DNA from: Chryseobacterium sp. ISL-80
GTDB taxonomy: Bacteria; Bacillota; Bacilli; Bacillales; Cytobacillaceae
Direction of reading: 5' to 3'
NCBI GenBank assembly: GCA_018613055.1
Contig: JAGGQZ010000001.1
Coordinates: forward strand, 90,348-154,347
DNA length: 64,000 nt
Shown here: positions 31,371 to 41,706 of the stretch, one piece after another
Layout of the letters: the number at the start of each line of letters is the position of its first letter
How positions within the stretch are numbered: the stretch's first letter is position 1
The notes under the pieces: model-generated
Seen by the model: only the letters and a program-made list of their open reading frames with translations
Told to the model about the DNA's origin: nothing
Databases searched by the model: none
Made by a program: the position numbers and the translations under genes

Positions 31371-34057
31371 AGTTCCATGAAATGAATGAACAAGAAATTG
31401 CTAGTGCCTTAAGAACAGATTTTACAGAAGGATTGGAGGAAAAGGAAGTAAAACGCAGACGTGATCAGCATGGGTATAATGCTCTGGCGGAAGGCGAAAA
31501 GCAATCCGCCCTGTTATTATTCTTCAGCCAGTTCAAGGATTTTATGGTGCTTGTCCTTTTGGCGGCAACGTTAATATCAGGCCTTCTTGGTGAGATGGTC
31601 GATGCAATCGCGATAATTGCTATCGTACTGGTAAATGGCATCTTGGGATTTTTTCAGGAAAGAAAGGCGGAGAAATCACTCGATGCCTTAAAGGAACTGT
31701 CAGCCCCGCAGGTTCATGTGTTAAGGGACCGGGAATGGGTGAAGATTCCTTCGAAGGAAGTCGTGCCAGGGGATGTCCTGAAATTTTCAAGTGGGGACAG
31801 GATTGGAGCGGATATTCGGCTAATTGAATCCTGGAGTCTTGAAATTGAAGAGTCGGCACTCACTGGGGAATCAGTTCCGGTTCAAAAAAGCACCACACCA
31901 TTAAGAATTCCGAATCCGGGGCTTGGCGATATGGAAAATATGGCGTTCATGGGCACGATGGTCACAAGAGGAAGCGGTACCGGAGTGGTCGTTGCTACGG
32001 GAATGAAAACGGCAATGGGGCAAATTGCCGATTTGCTGCAAACCGCTGAAGCCCAGGAAACACCTCTCCAGCGCAGACTTGAACAGTTAGGAAAAATCCT
32101 GATTACAGCTGCGCTATTCCTGACACTGCTTGTTGTTGGGATTGGAGTCCTTCAAGGCCATGACCTGTATACAATGTTCCTGGCCGGGGTCAGCCTTGCC
32201 GTGGCGGCGATTCCCGAGGGTCTTCCGGCCATTGTGACCGTTGCATTGTCACTGGGTGTCCAGAGGATGATCAGAAAGAATGCGATCGTCCGGAAATTGC
32301 CTGCAGTGGAGACGCTTGGCTGTGCATCTGTCATATGCTCGGATAAGACAGGAACGATGACGCAAAACAAAATGACGGTGACCCATTTATGGAGCGGCAG
32401 CAAAACCTGGAGAGTTGATGGAGTGGGTTATTCCCCGACAGGCTTGTTTTTCCATAAGGACAAAAGCATTGATCCACAGAGCGAAAAATCACTTCAGCAG
32501 CTGCTGACCTTCGGAATGCTGTGCAATCATGCAGAGATGGTTGAGAAAGAAGGGGAGTATACCATCGATGGTGATCCAACTGAGGGGGCGCTGCTGGTTG
32601 CCGCGATGAAAGCAGGCTATCGGAAAAATCTCCTGCTCGAGCAATTTGAAATTGTCAATGAGTTCCCATTCGATTCCAAGCGGAAAATGATGAGCATAAT
32701 TGTTAAAGATAAAACAGGCAGAAAATTTGCTGTTGTGAAAGGAGCACCGGATGTCCTGATTGGATTGAGTGAATCCATTCTCTGGGATGAAAGGCAGCAG
32801 CGGTTAACGAAGGAGCTGAATGCAAAAGTCCAGGGAGCAATTGACGAACTTGCAGGTAACGCATTAAGAACGATTGCAATCGCGTTCAAGCCAATTCCGC
32901 AGGGGACGGTGATCCTCCATGAAAACGAAGCTGAAAAAGACTTGACCTTCATCGGGCTGCAGGGAATGATCGATCCGCCACGTCCTGAAGTAAAAACAGC
33001 CGTAAAAGAATGCCGTGATGCAGGAATCAAAACCGTCATGATTACCGGTGACCATGTTATCACAGCAAAGGCAATCGCCAAACAGTTAGGGATATTATCA
33101 AAAGACAGCAAAGTAATAGAAGGCAAAGCTTTATCCGAAATGTCAGTTTCTGAGCTGGAGGATATTGTTGACGATGTTTCAGTTTTTGCCCGGGTATCGC
33201 CAGAGCATAAATTGAAAATTGTGAAGGCACTGCAAAACAGAGGGCATATCGTCGCAATGACAGGTGATGGAGTAAACGATTCACCGGCCATCAAAGCGGC
33301 AGATATCGGTGTGGCAATGGGTATCACGGGTACCGATGTCGCGAAGGAAGCCTCGTCTCTGGTACTTCTGGATGATAACTTTGCCACCATCAAAGCAGCT
33401 ATCAAAGAAGGCCGTAATATCTATGAAAATATCAGGAAGTTCATCCGCTATCTTCTTGCCTCGAATGTTGGCGAGATTTTGGTCATGCTCTTCGCGATGA
33501 TCCTCGGGCTGCCGCTGCCGCTCGTTCCGATCCAAATCCTCTGGGTGAACCTTGTTACAGATGGCCTGCCAGCAATGGCCCTTGGGCTTGATCAGCCGGA
33601 GGACGATGTGATGAAGAGGGATCCTCGCCATCCTAAGGAAGGCGTCTTCTCCCGCGGGTTAGGGTGGAAGGTCGTTTCCCGTGGCTTCTTGATTGGGCTG
33701 ATGACATTGATCGCATTCATCGTTGTATATAAAAGGAACCCAGATGAACTGATCTACGCCCAAACAATTGCCTTCACAACACTTGTCATGGCTCAACTGA
33801 TTCATGTGTTTGACTGCAGGAGTGAAAAATCGATCTTTGCCCGTAACCCATTCGGAAACAAATATTTGGTTTGGGCAGTAATCTCATCCCTGGTTATGGT
33901 CCTTGGCGTCATTTATTCACCTGTCTTACAGCCAATTTTCCATACGGTCCCGATCCTGCTGACTGACTGGCTGTTGATAATAGGCTTATCAGCCGTTCCA
34001 ACATTTTTGCTTGCCGGAACATTTTTTGCAAGAAAAACAAAGAGAAATATGATATAA
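31367..34057 (+). CDS. yloB: calcium-translocating P-type ATPase (YloB)
   Basis: This type IIA P-type ATPase pumps Ca2+ across the membrane. The 896-residue protein has an N-terminal cation-ATPase domain and ten predicted membrane helices. Visible motifs are the TGES actuator loop (166-169), PEGLPAIV in the ion site (near 284), the phosphorylated Asp326 in SDKTGT, the hinge TGDGVNDSPA (near 634) and the ion-site helix ASNVGEILVMLFAM. The B. subtilis homologue begins MKFHEM as here, which supports the start. The ribosome-binding site lies unusually far upstream. Confidence 0.93.
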   Translation: MKFHEMNEQEIASALRTDFTEGLEEKEVKRRRDQHGYNALAEGEKQSALLLFFSQFKDFMVLVLLAATLISGLLGEMVDAIAIIAIVLVNGILGFFQERKAEKSLDALKELSAPQVHVLRDREWVKIPSKEVVPGDVLKFSSGDRIGADIRLIESWSLEIEESALTGESVPVQKSTTPLRIPNPGLGDMENMAFMGTMVTRGSGTGVVVATGMKTAMGQIADLLQTAEAQETPLQRRLEQLGKILITAALFLTLLVVGIGVLQGHDLYTMFLAGVSLAVAAIPEGLPAIVTVALSLGVQRMIRKNAIVRKLPAVETLGCASVICSDKTGTMTQNKMTVTHLWSGSKTWRVDGVGYSPTGLFFHKDKSIDPQSEKSLQQLLTFGMLCNHAEMVEKEGEYTIDGDPTEGALLVAAMKAGYRKNLLLEQFEIVNEFPFDSKRKMMSIIVKDKTGRKFAVVKGAPDVLIGLSESILWDERQQRLTKELNAKVQGAIDELAGNALRTIAIAFKPIPQGTVILHENEAEKDLTFIGLQGMIDPPRPEVKTAVKECRDAGIKTVMITGDHVITAKAIAKQLGILSKDSKVIEGKALSEMSVSELEDIVDDVSVFARVSPEHKLKIVKALQNRGHIVAMTGDGVNDSPAIKAADIGVAMGITGTDVAKEASSLVLLDDNFATIKAAIKEGRNIYENIRKFIRYLLASNVGEILVMLFAMILGLPLPLVPIQILWVNLVTDGLPAMALGLDQPEDDVMKRDPRHPKEGVFSRGLGWKVVSRGFLIGLMTLIAFIVVYKRNPDELIYAQTIAFTTLVMAQLIHVFDCRSEKSIFARNPFGNKYLVWAVISSLVMVLGVIYSPVLQPIFHTVPILLTDWLLIIGLSAVPTFLLAGTFFARKTKRNMI

Positions 34058-34063
34058 TCCGTT

Positions 34064-34102
34064 AGGTAATAGAGAACACTCTATTGCCTTTCTTTTTTTT
34101 TA
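34064..34102 (+). terminator. intrinsic terminator of the calcium ATPase gene
   Basis: GGTAATAGAG (34065-34074) pairs with CTCTATTGCC (34079-34088) with an AACA loop and one G-T pair. It is followed by TTTCTTTTTTTTT. Confidence 0.88.
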
Positions 34103-34168
34103 CATATATTACCCGTTCCATGGGTCAACAGGAAACTCGACTTTTTGGTGAGATTGGATGTGTCTGGA

Positions 34169-35044
34169 ATGGTCGTCAGTATGACTGGGTTTGGCAGGAG
34201 CAAGGCAGAATCTGAACGTTGCAGTGTCACGGTTGAGGTGAAAACGGTCAATCACCGTTTTTGTGAATTTCATATTCGAATGCCTCGGCAGCTCCTGAAA
34301 ACGGAAGAAAAAATCAAGAAGAAACTTGGCGAACATATTAAAAGAGGAAGAGTCGAAGTATTTGTCACTTTGGAAGGCGAAGGGATCGTCAGCCGAAGGG
34401 TACATATTGACTGGGAAGCCCTTGACGAATTTGTCGATAACATATCCGAGATTAAAAACAGGTACAGTTTAGCTGGAGACTTAGAAATCCGTGATATTGT
34501 CAGCAGGGAAGACATCATCCATATTGAAGAAAAGGAAGCAGAGAATGCCGAACTGGAAATTCTTGTCCTATCTGCAGTTGAAGAGGCAGGCCTTAAGCTG
34601 GTTGAAATGCGCAGACTTGAAGGTGCAGCCCTTCAAAAGGATGTCTTGCAATATATAAGTCTGATGTCAAATCATATTTTGCGTGTAAAGCAATTTGCTC
34701 CTGATGTTGTGGAGCAGTACCGTGAGAGGCTAAGAAAAAAGATGGCTGATTTCATGGAAGGCAGTGCAGAGGATGACAGGATCATGACAGAAGCAGCTTT
34801 TTTTGCGGATAAAGCAGATATCAGCGAAGAAATTGCCAGGCTTGAAAGTCATGTAAGCCAATTCAACGAAATCCTGGAGGTGGATGAGCCCCTGGGAAGG
34901 AAGCTGGATTTCCTGCTCCAGGAAATGAACCGAGAGGTCAACACGATTGGATCCAAAGCGAATGATTCAAAGATTGCCAGGGAAGTTGTCGAGATGAAAA
35001 GCCTCCTTGAAAAGGTTAAGGAACAAGTACAAAATATAGAGTAG
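34169..35044 (+). CDS. yloC: YicC family stress-induced protein / endoribonuclease (YloC)
   Basis: This 291-residue protein is of the YicC/YloC family. It has the conserved N terminus SMTGFGRSKAE, a YicC-N domain (to about 155) and the DUF1732 C-terminal domain (DFLLQEMNREVNTIGSKANDS). E. coli YicC has been reported to act as an endoribonuclease. The B. subtilis gene is in the same position before remA. ATG at 34169 is chosen because homologues begin two or three residues before SMTGFGR; an in-frame GTG at 34160 has a better spaced GGTGAG and could be used instead. Confidence 0.88.
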   Translation: MVVSMTGFGRSKAESERCSVTVEVKTVNHRFCEFHIRMPRQLLKTEEKIKKKLGEHIKRGRVEVFVTLEGEGIVSRRVHIDWEALDEFVDNISEIKNRYSLAGDLEIRDIVSREDIIHIEEKEAENAELEILVLSAVEEAGLKLVEMRRLEGAALQKDVLQYISLMSNHILRVKQFAPDVVEQYRERLRKKMADFMEGSAEDDRIMTEAAFFADKADISEEIARLESHVSQFNEILEVDEPLGRKLDFLLQEMNREVNTIGSKANDSKIAREVVEMKSLLEKVKEQVQNIE

Positions 35045-35100
35045 CGTTTAGAATGGGCCTCGCAGGGCCAAAATAATTAACTGATGATTGGGGGACCATC

Positions 35101-35364
35101 ATGGCAATTAAGCTTATCAATATAGGCTTCGGCAATATTGTTTCAGCAAACAGGATCATTTCAATCGTAAGTCCTGAATCAGCTCCGATCAAACGGATCA
35201 TCCAGGATGCACGTGATCGTGGATCTTTAATAGATGCTACATATGGAAGAAGGACCAGGGCTGTCATCGTCATGGACAGCGATCATGTCATTCTCTCTGC
35301 GGTACAGCCGGAAACAGTGGCACACCGCTTGAATGACCGAGATGATATTATTGATGAAGGGTAG
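35101..35364 (+). CDS. remA: extracellular matrix regulatory protein RemA
   Basis: RemA is a small DNA-binding activator of biofilm matrix genes (eps, tapA) and of osmoprotection genes in B. subtilis. The 87-residue protein is nearly identical to that protein ([39 protein letters not shown]). Ring-shaped oligomers have been reported for the family. It lies between yloC and gmk in the usual order. The ribosome-binding site is TTGGGGGA. Confidence 0.95.
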   Translation: MAIKLINIGFGNIVSANRIISIVSPESAPIKRIIQDARDRGSLIDATYGRRTRAVIVMDSDHVILSAVQPETVAHRLNDRDDIIDEG

Positions 35365-35988
<624 letters not shown>

Positions 35989-36213
35989 ATGCTTTATCCT
36001 TCTATTGATTCTTTAATGACAAAAATTGATTCGAAATATTCTTTAGTATCTGTTGCGGCCAAGCGCGCACGCAGCATGCAGGTTCATATGGACCCAAAAA
36101 TTGAAAAGTATGTTTCCAACAAATTCGTAGGAAAAGCACTTGAAGAAATCAATGCTGAAAAGCTTCACTTCAAAACAGCTGGAAGCCACGAAGAGCTCAA
36201 TATCAACGAATAA
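35989..36213 (+). CDS. rpoZ: DNA-directed RNA polymerase omega subunit
   Basis: Omega supports assembly and stability of RNA polymerase by contacting beta-prime. The 74-residue protein starts [20 protein letters not shown] and has the conserved AAKRARSMQ helix. Its ATG directly follows the gmk TAA, with GGAGGT in the end of gmk. A terminator follows. Confidence 0.95.
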   Translation: MLYPSIDSLMTKIDSKYSLVSVAAKRARSMQVHMDPKIEKYVSNKFVGKALEEINAEKLHFKTAGSHEELNINE

Positions 36214-36220
36214 CACCGCG

Positions 36221-36256
36221 ATAACAACCTATTTATTGGGTTGTTATTTTTTTGTT
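36221..36256 (+). terminator. intrinsic terminator of rpoZ
   Basis: ATAACAACC (36221-36229) pairs with GGTTGTTAT (36239-36247) and is followed by TTTTTTTG and a further T-run. Confidence 0.87.
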
Positions 36257-36324
36257 TTTTGTGACTTATGATGTGGTTTCATCTTGCCTATTTCATGCTT
36301 ATTCTGTGAAAAAATGTTATAGTT

Positions 36325-36339
36325 CTATCATAATGATAG
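36325..36339. promoter_or_regulatory. perfect 7-1-7 palindrome upstream of coaBC
   Basis: CTATCATAATGATAG is a perfect inverted repeat with a one-base centre, 28 bp before the coaBC start. It lies between two -10-like sequences (TATAGT at 36318-36323 and TATAAA at 36345-36350). The layout is that of a Fur/PerR-type operator, but the bases do not match those consensus sites. It may be an operator for an unidentified regulator. Confidence 0.4.
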
Positions 36340-36366
36340 ATTGTTATAAAATGGGGGTTCTCTGAC

Positions 36367-37578
36367 ATGCTGAACGGTAAAAAGATACTATTGTGCGTAA
36401 CCGGCGGGATTGCTGTATATAAAGGCGCTGCGCTGACAAGCAAGTTGACCCAGGCTGGCGCAGAGGTAAAGGTAATCCTGAGTGAATCAGCAGCGAAATT
36501 TGTCACTCCGCTCACATTCCAGGCGTTGTCCAGAAGTGAGGTTTATACCGATACATTTGATGAAAAAAATCCGGAAAAGATTGCGCATATCCATTTAGCC
36601 GATTGGGCTGATCTGATCATCGTTGCCCCGGCTACTGCCAACATTATCGGCAAGCTGGCAAACGGGATTGCCGACAATATGATTTCAACGACATTGCTGG
36701 CGGCGACTGCTCCGGTTTGGATCGCTCCAGCCATGAATGTGCATATGTACCAACATCCGGCCGTTGTAAAAAATATGGAAACACTCAGGAGCTTCGGCTA
36801 TGAATTCATTGAACCGGGTGAAGGCTATCTGGCATGTGGATACACAGGGAAAGGCCGCCTGGAGGAACCGGAGACGATTGTAGAGCGAGCCAGCCAGTTT
36901 TTCATAACAGAAAGCGGGGAACTTTCTGGAAAGACTGTTTTGATCACTGCGGGGCCTACGAGGGAGAAAATCGATCCAGTGCGGTTCCTTACCAATCATT
37001 CGACCGGAAAAATGGGTTACGCAATTGCCGGGGAAGCGGTAAAGATGGGGGCAAAAGTCATCCTCGTTTCCGGTCCGGTTTCCATTGCTCCGCCAAAAGG
37101 AACTGAGCTGGTTAACGTTGAAAGCGCCGAAGAGATGTACCGCGCCGCACTTGAACATTTCACGGAAACGGATGTCCTGATTGGAACCGCTGCGGTAGCA
37201 GATTACCGGCCTAAATATATTTACGAAGAAAAGATGAAGAAAAAAGAAGGCGACCAGGCACTTGAGCTGGAACGGACGAAGGATATCCTTTTTGAACTTG
37301 GGCAAAGAAAAGCTGCCCAGGTCATTGTTGGATTCGCAGCTGAAACCAATGATATCGAAAAGCACGCTATGGGCAAACTCACCAGGAAAAATGCCGACAT
37401 GATTGTGGCAAATGACGTAAAAAAGGCAGGTGCCGGGTTCGGTGCCGATACAAATATTGTCACCATATACAAGAAAGACGGCAGTAAGAACGAACTGCCC
37501 CTCATGGCCAAAACGGAGGTTGCCCGTCAAATCCTCTCAGAAGTCGTCCTTCTTTTAAAAAAGGATGAAAGCCAATGA
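36367..37578 (+). CDS. coaBC: bifunctional phosphopantothenoylcysteine decarboxylase / phosphopantothenate-cysteine ligase
   Basis: CoaBC performs two successive steps of coenzyme A synthesis. The 403-residue protein has an N-terminal flavoprotein decarboxylase (about 1-180). This holds the HIHLADWAD histidines (His74, His76), PAMNVHMYQHPAV and the substrate-recognition cysteine (Cys157) in ACGYTGKGRL. The C-terminal CTP-dependent ligase (about 188-400) has ITAGPTREKIDPVRFLTNHS and KLTRKNADMIVAND. Its stop overlaps the priA start (ATGA). Confidence 0.96.
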   Translation: MLNGKKILLCVTGGIAVYKGAALTSKLTQAGAEVKVILSESAAKFVTPLTFQALSRSEVYTDTFDEKNPEKIAHIHLADWADLIIVAPATANIIGKLANGIADNMISTTLLAATAPVWIAPAMNVHMYQHPAVVKNMETLRSFGYEFIEPGEGYLACGYTGKGRLEEPETIVERASQFFITESGELSGKTVLITAGPTREKIDPVRFLTNHSTGKMGYAIAGEAVKMGAKVILVSGPVSIAPPKGTELVNVESAEEMYRAALEHFTETDVLIGTAAVADYRPKYIYEEKMKKKEGDQALELERTKDILFELGQRKAAQVIVGFAAETNDIEKHAMGKLTRKNADMIVANDVKKAGAGFGADTNIVTIYKKDGSKNELPLMAKTEVARQILSEVVLLLKKDESQ

Positions 37579-39989
37579 ATATAGCCAGTGTTATTGTCGA
37601 TGTCCCTGCAAAGCAGACGGACAAAACGTTTGACTATAAAATTCCTGATAAGTTCCTGGATGTCATTAAGCCCGGGACAAGGGTCATCGTGCCTTTTGGC
37701 CCGCGGAAAATCCAGGGTTTTGTCACGGGTCTCAAAGACCAGTCAAGTTTTTCCAAGCTGCGGTCCATCGTTGAACCGCTGGATTTGACCCCGGTATTGA
37801 ATAAGGAACTTCTGCAGCTGGGGGAATGGCTGACAGAACATACATTAAGCTATAAAATTTCATCTTACCAGGCAATGCTTCCAGCAGCGCTAAAAGCAAA
37901 ATACGAAAAAAAGATTGTTTTGGCAAAAGGGACGGAATTAAGTGGCTTGCCAAAAAATCTTGCCGAATTATTTCAAGAACATAGTGAACTGAAATGGGAA
38001 GATGCCGTTGCCCAGGGGCTGGTCCAGCAGCTGCAGAAAGAGGCCGCGGCCGGCAGGGTAGAGGTTGTCTACCAAGTGAAGGACAGGGTGCGCAAAAAGC
38101 TGCTCAAGCATGTTTATCCTGCGATTGGCACGGAACAGCTGCAAGAAGCAAGAGACACGCTTTCAGCACAGGCGTCAGGACAGCAGGCTGTGATTGATTT
38201 CTTCCTGGAACATCCTGAGCCTGTGGAACAGAGGCTGCTTCTCACCACTCTTGGAATCTCGCAGGCGTCGGTTCAATCACTCGTCAAAAAGGGAATCATG
38301 AAAACTGAAGAGATGGAGGTATACAGAGACCCTTATTCAGAAAGGGAATTTGAAAGGAAAGTTGCCCTGGAATTGACCGCTGAGCAGGAAAAAGCAATCA
38401 GTCCAATTCTATCTTCGATTGAAAAGGAGCTTCATGAAGTCTTCCTTCTATATGGAGTCACCGGAAGCGGCAAGACGGAAATCTACCTGCAGTCGATCCA
38501 GGAAGTCTTGCGCAAAGGAAAAGAAGCAATCGTGCTTGTGCCTGAGATCTCGTTGACTCCCCAAATGGTCACCCGTTTCAAGGAGCGGTTCGGTGACCTT
38601 GTTGCCGTCATGCACAGCGGCCTTTCTGCAGGTGAGAAATATGATGAGTGGCGGAAAATCCAGCGAAAGGAAGTCAAAGTAGTCGTAGGGGCGCGGTCGG
38701 CCATTTTTGCTCCATTCGAGAACCTCGGCATCATCATCATTGATGAAGAGCATGAAACAAGCTACAAGCAGGAAGAAAACCCGCGCTACCATGCCAGGGA
38801 TGTTGCGATTCAGCGTGCTAAAACCTATGCGTGCCCGGTCGTTCTCGGCAGTGCTACACCGTCACTTGAATCCTTTGCCAGGGCGCAAAAAGGGCGATAC
38901 ACCTTGCTGTCGCTGCCGAAAAGGATGAACAACCAGCCACTTCCCGCAGTTGAAATCGTTGATATGCGGGAAGAGCTGCGAACGGGCAATCGGTCGATGT
39001 TTTCGGTAAAGCTTTTTGAAAAAATTAAAGACCGGCTTGAGAGGAAGGAACAGACAGTCCTGTTCCTTAATAAACGTGGACATTCCTCTTTTGTCATGTG
39101 CCGTGATTGCGGCTATGTGATGAATTGTCCGCATTGCGATATTACGCTGACCTATCACCGATACAATGAACAGATGAAATGCCATTACTGCGGGTATGAA
39201 GACAGGGTGCCGACAATTTGCCCTGAATGCAATAGTGAACATATCCGTTATTTCGGAACCGGAACTCAAAAAGTGGAGGAAGAGCTGCTCAAACTGATTC
39301 CTGAAGCAAGGATCATCAGGATGGATGTCGATACAACAGGGCGTAAGGGGTCTCATGAGAAGCTGTTGACTGCTTTCCAGGAAGGACAGGCAGATATATT
39401 ATTGGGGACTCAAATGATTGCCAAGGGGCTTGATTTTCCCAATATCACGCTTGTAGGCGTGCTTTCGGCAGACACGATGCTGAATCTGCCGGATTTCCGT
39501 TCTTCGGAAAAAACTTTCCAGCTTCTGACTCAGGTCAGCGGGCGAGCTGGAAGGCACAAGCTTCCAGGTGAGGTGGTCATCCAGACTTATACCCCTGAGC
39601 ACTATAGTGTTGAGCTGGCAGGAACCCAGGATTACGACCGTTTTTACCAGCAGGAGATGCTGATGCGGAAGGTGCATCAATATCCGCCGTTTTATTTTCT
39701 GTCACTTGTGACGGTCAGTCATGAAGAATTGATGAAAGTGGTATCGGTCACTGAGAAAATCGCCAAATTCATTACATCCAGACTGTCTAACGATTCAGTG
39801 GTCCTCGGCCCGGTTGCGTCGCCGATCCCTCGCATCAACGATAGATATCGTTATCAATGTCTGATAAAATACAAAAAGGAACCAGAACTTAGCACTACGC
39901 TAAAATCCATACTGGACCATTACCAGCAGGAAATGGGATCAGGCGGACTGCAGATTTCCGTCGACCTGAATCCTTACATCCTGATGTAG
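37575..39989 (+). CDS. priA: primosomal replication restart helicase PriA
   Basis: PriA recognises abandoned forks and reloads the replisome. The 804-residue protein has an N-terminal DNA-binding region. A superfamily 2 helicase follows, with Walker A GVTGSGKTE (about 294-302) and DEEH (390-393). Eight zinc-binding cysteines lie between 509 and 552 (Cys509, 512, 518, 521, 536, 539, 549, 552), and the C-terminal helicase motifs include QVSGRAGR. The length agrees with the B. subtilis protein. It starts on the coaBC stop. Confidence 0.97.
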   Translation: MNIASVIVDVPAKQTDKTFDYKIPDKFLDVIKPGTRVIVPFGPRKIQGFVTGLKDQSSFSKLRSIVEPLDLTPVLNKELLQLGEWLTEHTLSYKISSYQAMLPAALKAKYEKKIVLAKGTELSGLPKNLAELFQEHSELKWEDAVAQGLVQQLQKEAAAGRVEVVYQVKDRVRKKLLKHVYPAIGTEQLQEARDTLSAQASGQQAVIDFFLEHPEPVEQRLLLTTLGISQASVQSLVKKGIMKTEEMEVYRDPYSEREFERKVALELTAEQEKAISPILSSIEKELHEVFLLYGVTGSGKTEIYLQSIQEVLRKGKEAIVLVPEISLTPQMVTRFKERFGDLVAVMHSGLSAGEKYDEWRKIQRKEVKVVVGARSAIFAPFENLGIIIIDEEHETSYKQEENPRYHARDVAIQRAKTYACPVVLGSATPSLESFARAQKGRYTLLSLPKRMNNQPLPAVEIVDMREELRTGNRSMFSVKLFEKIKDRLERKEQTVLFLNKRGHSSFVMCRDCGYVMNCPHCDITLTYHRYNEQMKCHYCGYEDRVPTICPECNSEHIRYFGTGTQKVEEELLKLIPEARIIRMDVDTTGRKGSHEKLLTAFQEGQADILLGTQMIAKGLDFPNITLVGVLSADTMLNLPDFRSSEKTFQLLTQVSGRAGRHKLPGEVVIQTYTPEHYSVELAGTQDYDRFYQQEMLMRKVHQYPPFYFLSLVTVSHEELMKVVSVTEKIAKFITSRLSNDSVVLGPVASPIPRINDRYRYQCLIKYKKEPELSTTLKSILDHYQQEMGSGGLQISVDLNPYILM

Positions 39990-40046
39990 TGATCATTTTA
40001 TGGAAGGCTGTTATCGTAAAGGTTATTGTTAAAATCTTAAAGCCGA

Positions 40047-40217
40047 TTTTTAACGTGATAGAAGCAATTTGTATGTTAGTACTAAGTTTGCAAGCTCTTT
40101 TCTCATAATAGTCGTTAATTATGTGAATAATCTTAGGTAATTCAATCCAATTTTGTAGGCACTAGCAACAAAGTTTGAGAAAAGAGCCTTATGGAAACAT
40201 GAAAGTTTACGTTAAAA
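40047..40217. repeat. nested inverted repeats between priA and def
   Basis: An outer pair TTTTAACGT (40047-40055) / ACGTTAAAA (40209-40217) encloses an inner, perfect 12-bp pair GCTCTTTTCTCA (40094-40105) / TGAGAAAAGAGC (40176-40187). The region is more A/T-rich than its neighbours and has no gene. It looks like a small non-coding mobile or structured element of about 170 bp. I have no family for it. Confidence 0.5.
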
Positions 40218-40270
40218 GCTGATTGAACAAGCTAATACTATATTTAAATGGATTTATTGGAGGATTTATT

Positions 40271-40756
40271 TTGGCAATAAGAAAAATAGTAACCTACCCG
40301 GCAGAAATATTGGAGCAGGAATGTGAAAAAGTCACCGTTTTTGATAAAAAGCTGGCCAAACTGCTGGATGATATGTACGATACAATGATCGAGTTTGATG
40401 GAGTCGGCCTGGCCGCCCCTCAGATTGATATAAAGAAACAGATTGCGGTTGTCGATATTGATGATGAGCATGGCACGATCGAGATGATCAACCCGGTGGT
40501 TCTTGAAACCAGTGGTGAGCAGACTGGGCCGGAAGGGTGCTTAAGCTTTCCTGGATTGTACGGAGAAGTAACCCGGCCAAATTATGTGAAGGTGAAGGCC
40601 CAAAACCGGAAAGGAAAGACCTTTGAAATCGAGGCCGAGGAGTTTTTAGCAAGGGCGATCCTGCATGAAATCGACCATCTGCACGGTGTGTTATTTACCA
40701 CGAAAGTGTCCAAATATATGGAAGAAGCTGATTTAGAGGAGTTGAACCAGGAATGA
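40271..40756 (+). CDS. def: peptide deformylase
   Basis: Def removes the formyl group from nascent proteins. The 161-residue protein has all three metal and active-site motifs: GVGLAAPQ (44-51), EGCLS with Cys90, and HEIDH with His132, Glu133 and His136. The start is a TTG at 40271, set by GGAGG seven bases upstream and by the family N terminus [12 protein letters not shown]. The longer opening from 40223 runs into the preceding inverted-repeat region and has no ribosome-binding site. It overlaps fmt by four bases, so removal and addition of formyl groups are co-expressed. Confidence 0.95.
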   Translation: MAIRKIVTYPAEILEQECEKVTVFDKKLAKLLDDMYDTMIEFDGVGLAAPQIDIKKQIAVVDIDDEHGTIEMINPVVLETSGEQTGPEGCLSFPGLYGEVTRPNYVKVKAQNRKGKTFEIEAEEFLARAILHEIDHLHGVLFTTKVSKYMEEADLEELNQE

Positions 40757-41706
40757 CAAGAATTGTATTTATGGGAACTCCAGACTTTTCAGTACCGGTT
40801 TTGCGAAGGCTGGTAGAGGAAGGTTACGAGGTGGTCGGCGTCGTCACGCAGCCTGATCGCCCTGTTGGCAGAAAACGCGTACTGACGCCGCCTCCTGTAA
40901 AAGCAGAAGCGCTGAAGCATGGCATCCCGGTTTACCAGCCGGAGAAAATCCGCCAAAAGGAAGAACTGGATAAAATCCTCGCGCTTGAACCAGATTTAAT
41001 CGTCACTGCAGCCTTTGGACAGATTCTGCCAAATCAGCTGCTTGAAGCACCAAAGTTTGGCTGTATCAATGTCCATGCTTCACTCTTGCCCGAATTGCGC
41101 GGTGGTGCACCTATCCATTACGCAATCATTGAAGGAAAAGAGAAGACGGGTATCACGATTATGTATATGGTTGAAAAGCTGGACGCTGGCGACATCCTGA
41201 CACAAGTCGAAGTTCCGATCACGGAAACAGATACAGTAGGTTCATTGCACGATAAAATGAGCCCTGCTGGAGCAGATCTTTTATCTGAGACAATTCCAAG
41301 GTTATTGAACGGGGAGATCTCTCCTGTTCCGCAAAATGATGCCGAAGCGACTTTTGCCTGGAATATCAAGCGTGAACAGGAGAAAATTGACTGGAGCAAA
41401 CCAGGACACGAAATCTATAACCATATCCGCGGCATGAATCCCTGGCCGGTTGCCTATACGACAATGGATGGTGCAGTGATGAAGATATGGAGTTCTGTGA
41501 AGACGGACTATAAAGGGAGCGGACAAGCCGGGACGATCGTCAAGATTGAAGATGACGGTTTTATAGTGGCAACCGGAGATGAAACAGCCATTAAGATTAC
41601 AGAGCTCCAGCCAGCTGGCAAGAAAAAGATGGACGCTAAGCAATTCCTGCTTGGGGCAGGGTCGAATTTAGAGCCCGGCGTCAGGTTAGGAGACTGGAAT
41701 GAGTAA
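40753..41706 (+). CDS. fmt: methionyl-tRNA formyltransferase
   Basis: Fmt formylates the initiator Met-tRNA with 10-formyltetrahydrofolate. The 317-residue protein has the catalytic Asn106 and His108 in [14 protein letters not shown], and the matching Asp in EKLDAGDIL (about 144). A C-terminal OB-like tRNA-binding domain follows (about 205-315). Its start overlaps the def stop, and its end overlaps rsmB by eight bases. Confidence 0.97.
   Translation: MTRIVFMGTPDFSVPVLRRLVEEGYEVVGVVTQPDRPVGRKRVLTPPPVKAEALKHGIPVYQPEKIRQKEELDKILALEPDLIVTAAFGQILPNQLLEAPKFGCINVHASLLPELRGGAPIHYAIIEGKEKTGITIMYMVEKLDAGDILTQVEVPITETDTVGSLHDKMSPAGADLLSETIPRLLNGEISPVPQNDAEATFAWNIKREQEKIDWSKPGHEIYNHIRGMNPWPVAYTTMDGAVMKIWSSVKTDYKGSGQAGTIVKIEDDGFIVATGDETAIKITELQPAGKKKMDAKQFLLGAGSNLEPGVRLGDWNE

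Noticed and set aside
32617-33405. 262-codon minus-strand frame opposite the calcium ATPase gene
   Set aside because: A serine-rich shadow of a long, well-conserved coding frame; no start signal and no recognisable domain.
36685-37530. 281-codon open frame on the minus strand opposite coaBC
   Set aside because: It lies wholly inside coaBC, whose motifs are complete; the reverse frame is cysteine-, phenylalanine- and histidine-rich as expected of antisense reading, with no ribosome-binding site or family match.
40223-40270. N-terminal hydrophobic extension of peptide deformylase
   Set aside because: The extension has no ribosome-binding site and lies in the inverted-repeat gap, while a TTG with ideal spacing gives the family N terminus.
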